A DNA stretch of 64,000 bases, taken from Cohaesibacter haloalkalitolerans. GTDB lineage: Bacteria; Pseudomonadota; Alphaproteobacteria; Rhizobiales; Cohaesibacteraceae. The stretch covers positions 558,001-622,000 of the forward strand of contig NZ_QNUM01000001.1 in assembly GCF_003574655.1 (NCBI RefSeq), given 5' to 3'. The notes under the pieces are model-generated. The model made no database searches. It was not told the origin of the DNA and worked only from the letters and a program-made list of their open reading frames with translations. The translations under genes and the position numbers were made by a program. Shown one piece after another: positions 63,861 to 64,000 of the stretch (position 1 is its first letter; each line of letters begins with the position of its first letter).

Positions 63861-64000
63861 TTATTTTGTCTTGCGTGAGCTTTTGCTCTTGGGGTTGGCA
63901 ACAACCCAGTAGGGTTCTTCGAACCAGTATTCTTCAAGATTTTTCGCCTCGCCGATCCGGTCGACGACGGCAAACAGGCCTGGCGCGCGGAGTGGCGTCA
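63861..64000 (-). CDS. C-terminal fragment of a protein cut by the right window edge
   Basis: A minus-strand frame enters from the right edge and ends at a TAA (63861-63863) after 45 visible codons. The end reads LRAPGLFAVVDRIGEAK, then NLEEYWFEEPYWVVANPKS, with a basic SSRKTK tail. The composition is protein-like, and the gap to the permease start is only about 50 bp, so it is probably upstream in the same operon. I do not recognise the family. A purine-pathway enzyme is likely from context only. Confidence 0.6.
   Translation of the reverse strand, partial: TPLRAPGLFAVVDRIGEAKNLEEYWFEEPYWVVANPKSKSSRKTK

Overview
This window is a GC-rich, densely coded stretch of a bacterial chromosome, most probably from an alphaproteobacterium. 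The evidence is the gene set and architecture: a fused LivM-LivG transporter protein, TRAP transporters, xdhABC, malate synthase G, DRTGG-type Pta and a bifunctional ManC-type enzyme. A marine member of the Hyphomicrobiales or a relative would fit, but that is inference. I saw no tRNA, rRNA, CRISPR array, insertion sequence or prophage. Nearly all genes look intact. Two are cut by the window edges.

Layout. (1) 1-10.5 kb, nitrogen/amine uptake and catabolism. An N-formylglutamate amidohydrolase-like gene (cut by the left edge), livH, livF, livK and a livM-livG fusion run leftward. Diverging from them is an RpiR-family regulator with a glutamine-synthetase-like enzyme and a class III aminotransferase. 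A sodium:solute symporter with a tiny membrane partner follows. (2) 11-16.5 kb: an EamA exporter, then a TRAP transporter (dctP, dctQ, dctM) with a GntR/FCD regulator. A strong promoter with a palindrome over its -10 box precedes dctP. (3) 16.6-23 kb: sbcD-sbcC and, convergent to them, homoserine dehydrogenase. (4) 23.5-30.5 kb: four adjacent genes for exported proteins of unknown function. The first encodes 1638 residues with three Cys-clamped TPR-like repeats. This is the best candidate for an undescribed system. (5) 30.6-36.5 kb: a LuxR-type response regulator, a FIST-domain sensor and a hybrid histidine kinase, convergent with an ExaC/AldB-type aldehyde dehydrogenase. This resembles the NosP-NahK(ErcS') and exa region of Pseudomonas. 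(6) 37.4-44.4 kb: a complete peptide-type ABC transporter operon ending in an M14-like metallopeptidase. (7) 45.4-54 kb: pta, an RND efflux pump with its membrane fusion protein, and a mannose-1-phosphate guanylyltransferase/mannose-6-phosphate isomerase. (8) 54-64 kb: malate synthase G, divergent from (S)-ureidoglycine aminohydrolase, xdhA-xdhB-xdhC, a xanthine/uracil permease and the end of one more gene.

How they work together. Region 8 reads as purine catabolism. Xanthine enters through the permease, XdhABC oxidises it, ureidoglycine is deaminated, and the resulting glyoxylate can be condensed by GlcB into malate. Region 1 may couple uptake of an amino compound to gamma-glutamylation, transamination and amide hydrolysis. 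Region 5 may link nitric-oxide or redox sensing to alcohol/aldehyde oxidation. Several intergenic palindromes that I located by eye are listed as candidate operators, terminators or mRNA-stabilising hairpins. Start codons were revised where a Shine-Dalgarno sequence or a signal peptide favoured an internal start: livK, the GS-like gene, the aminotransferase, eamA, dctQ, sbcC, FIST, pta, xdhA and the permease.
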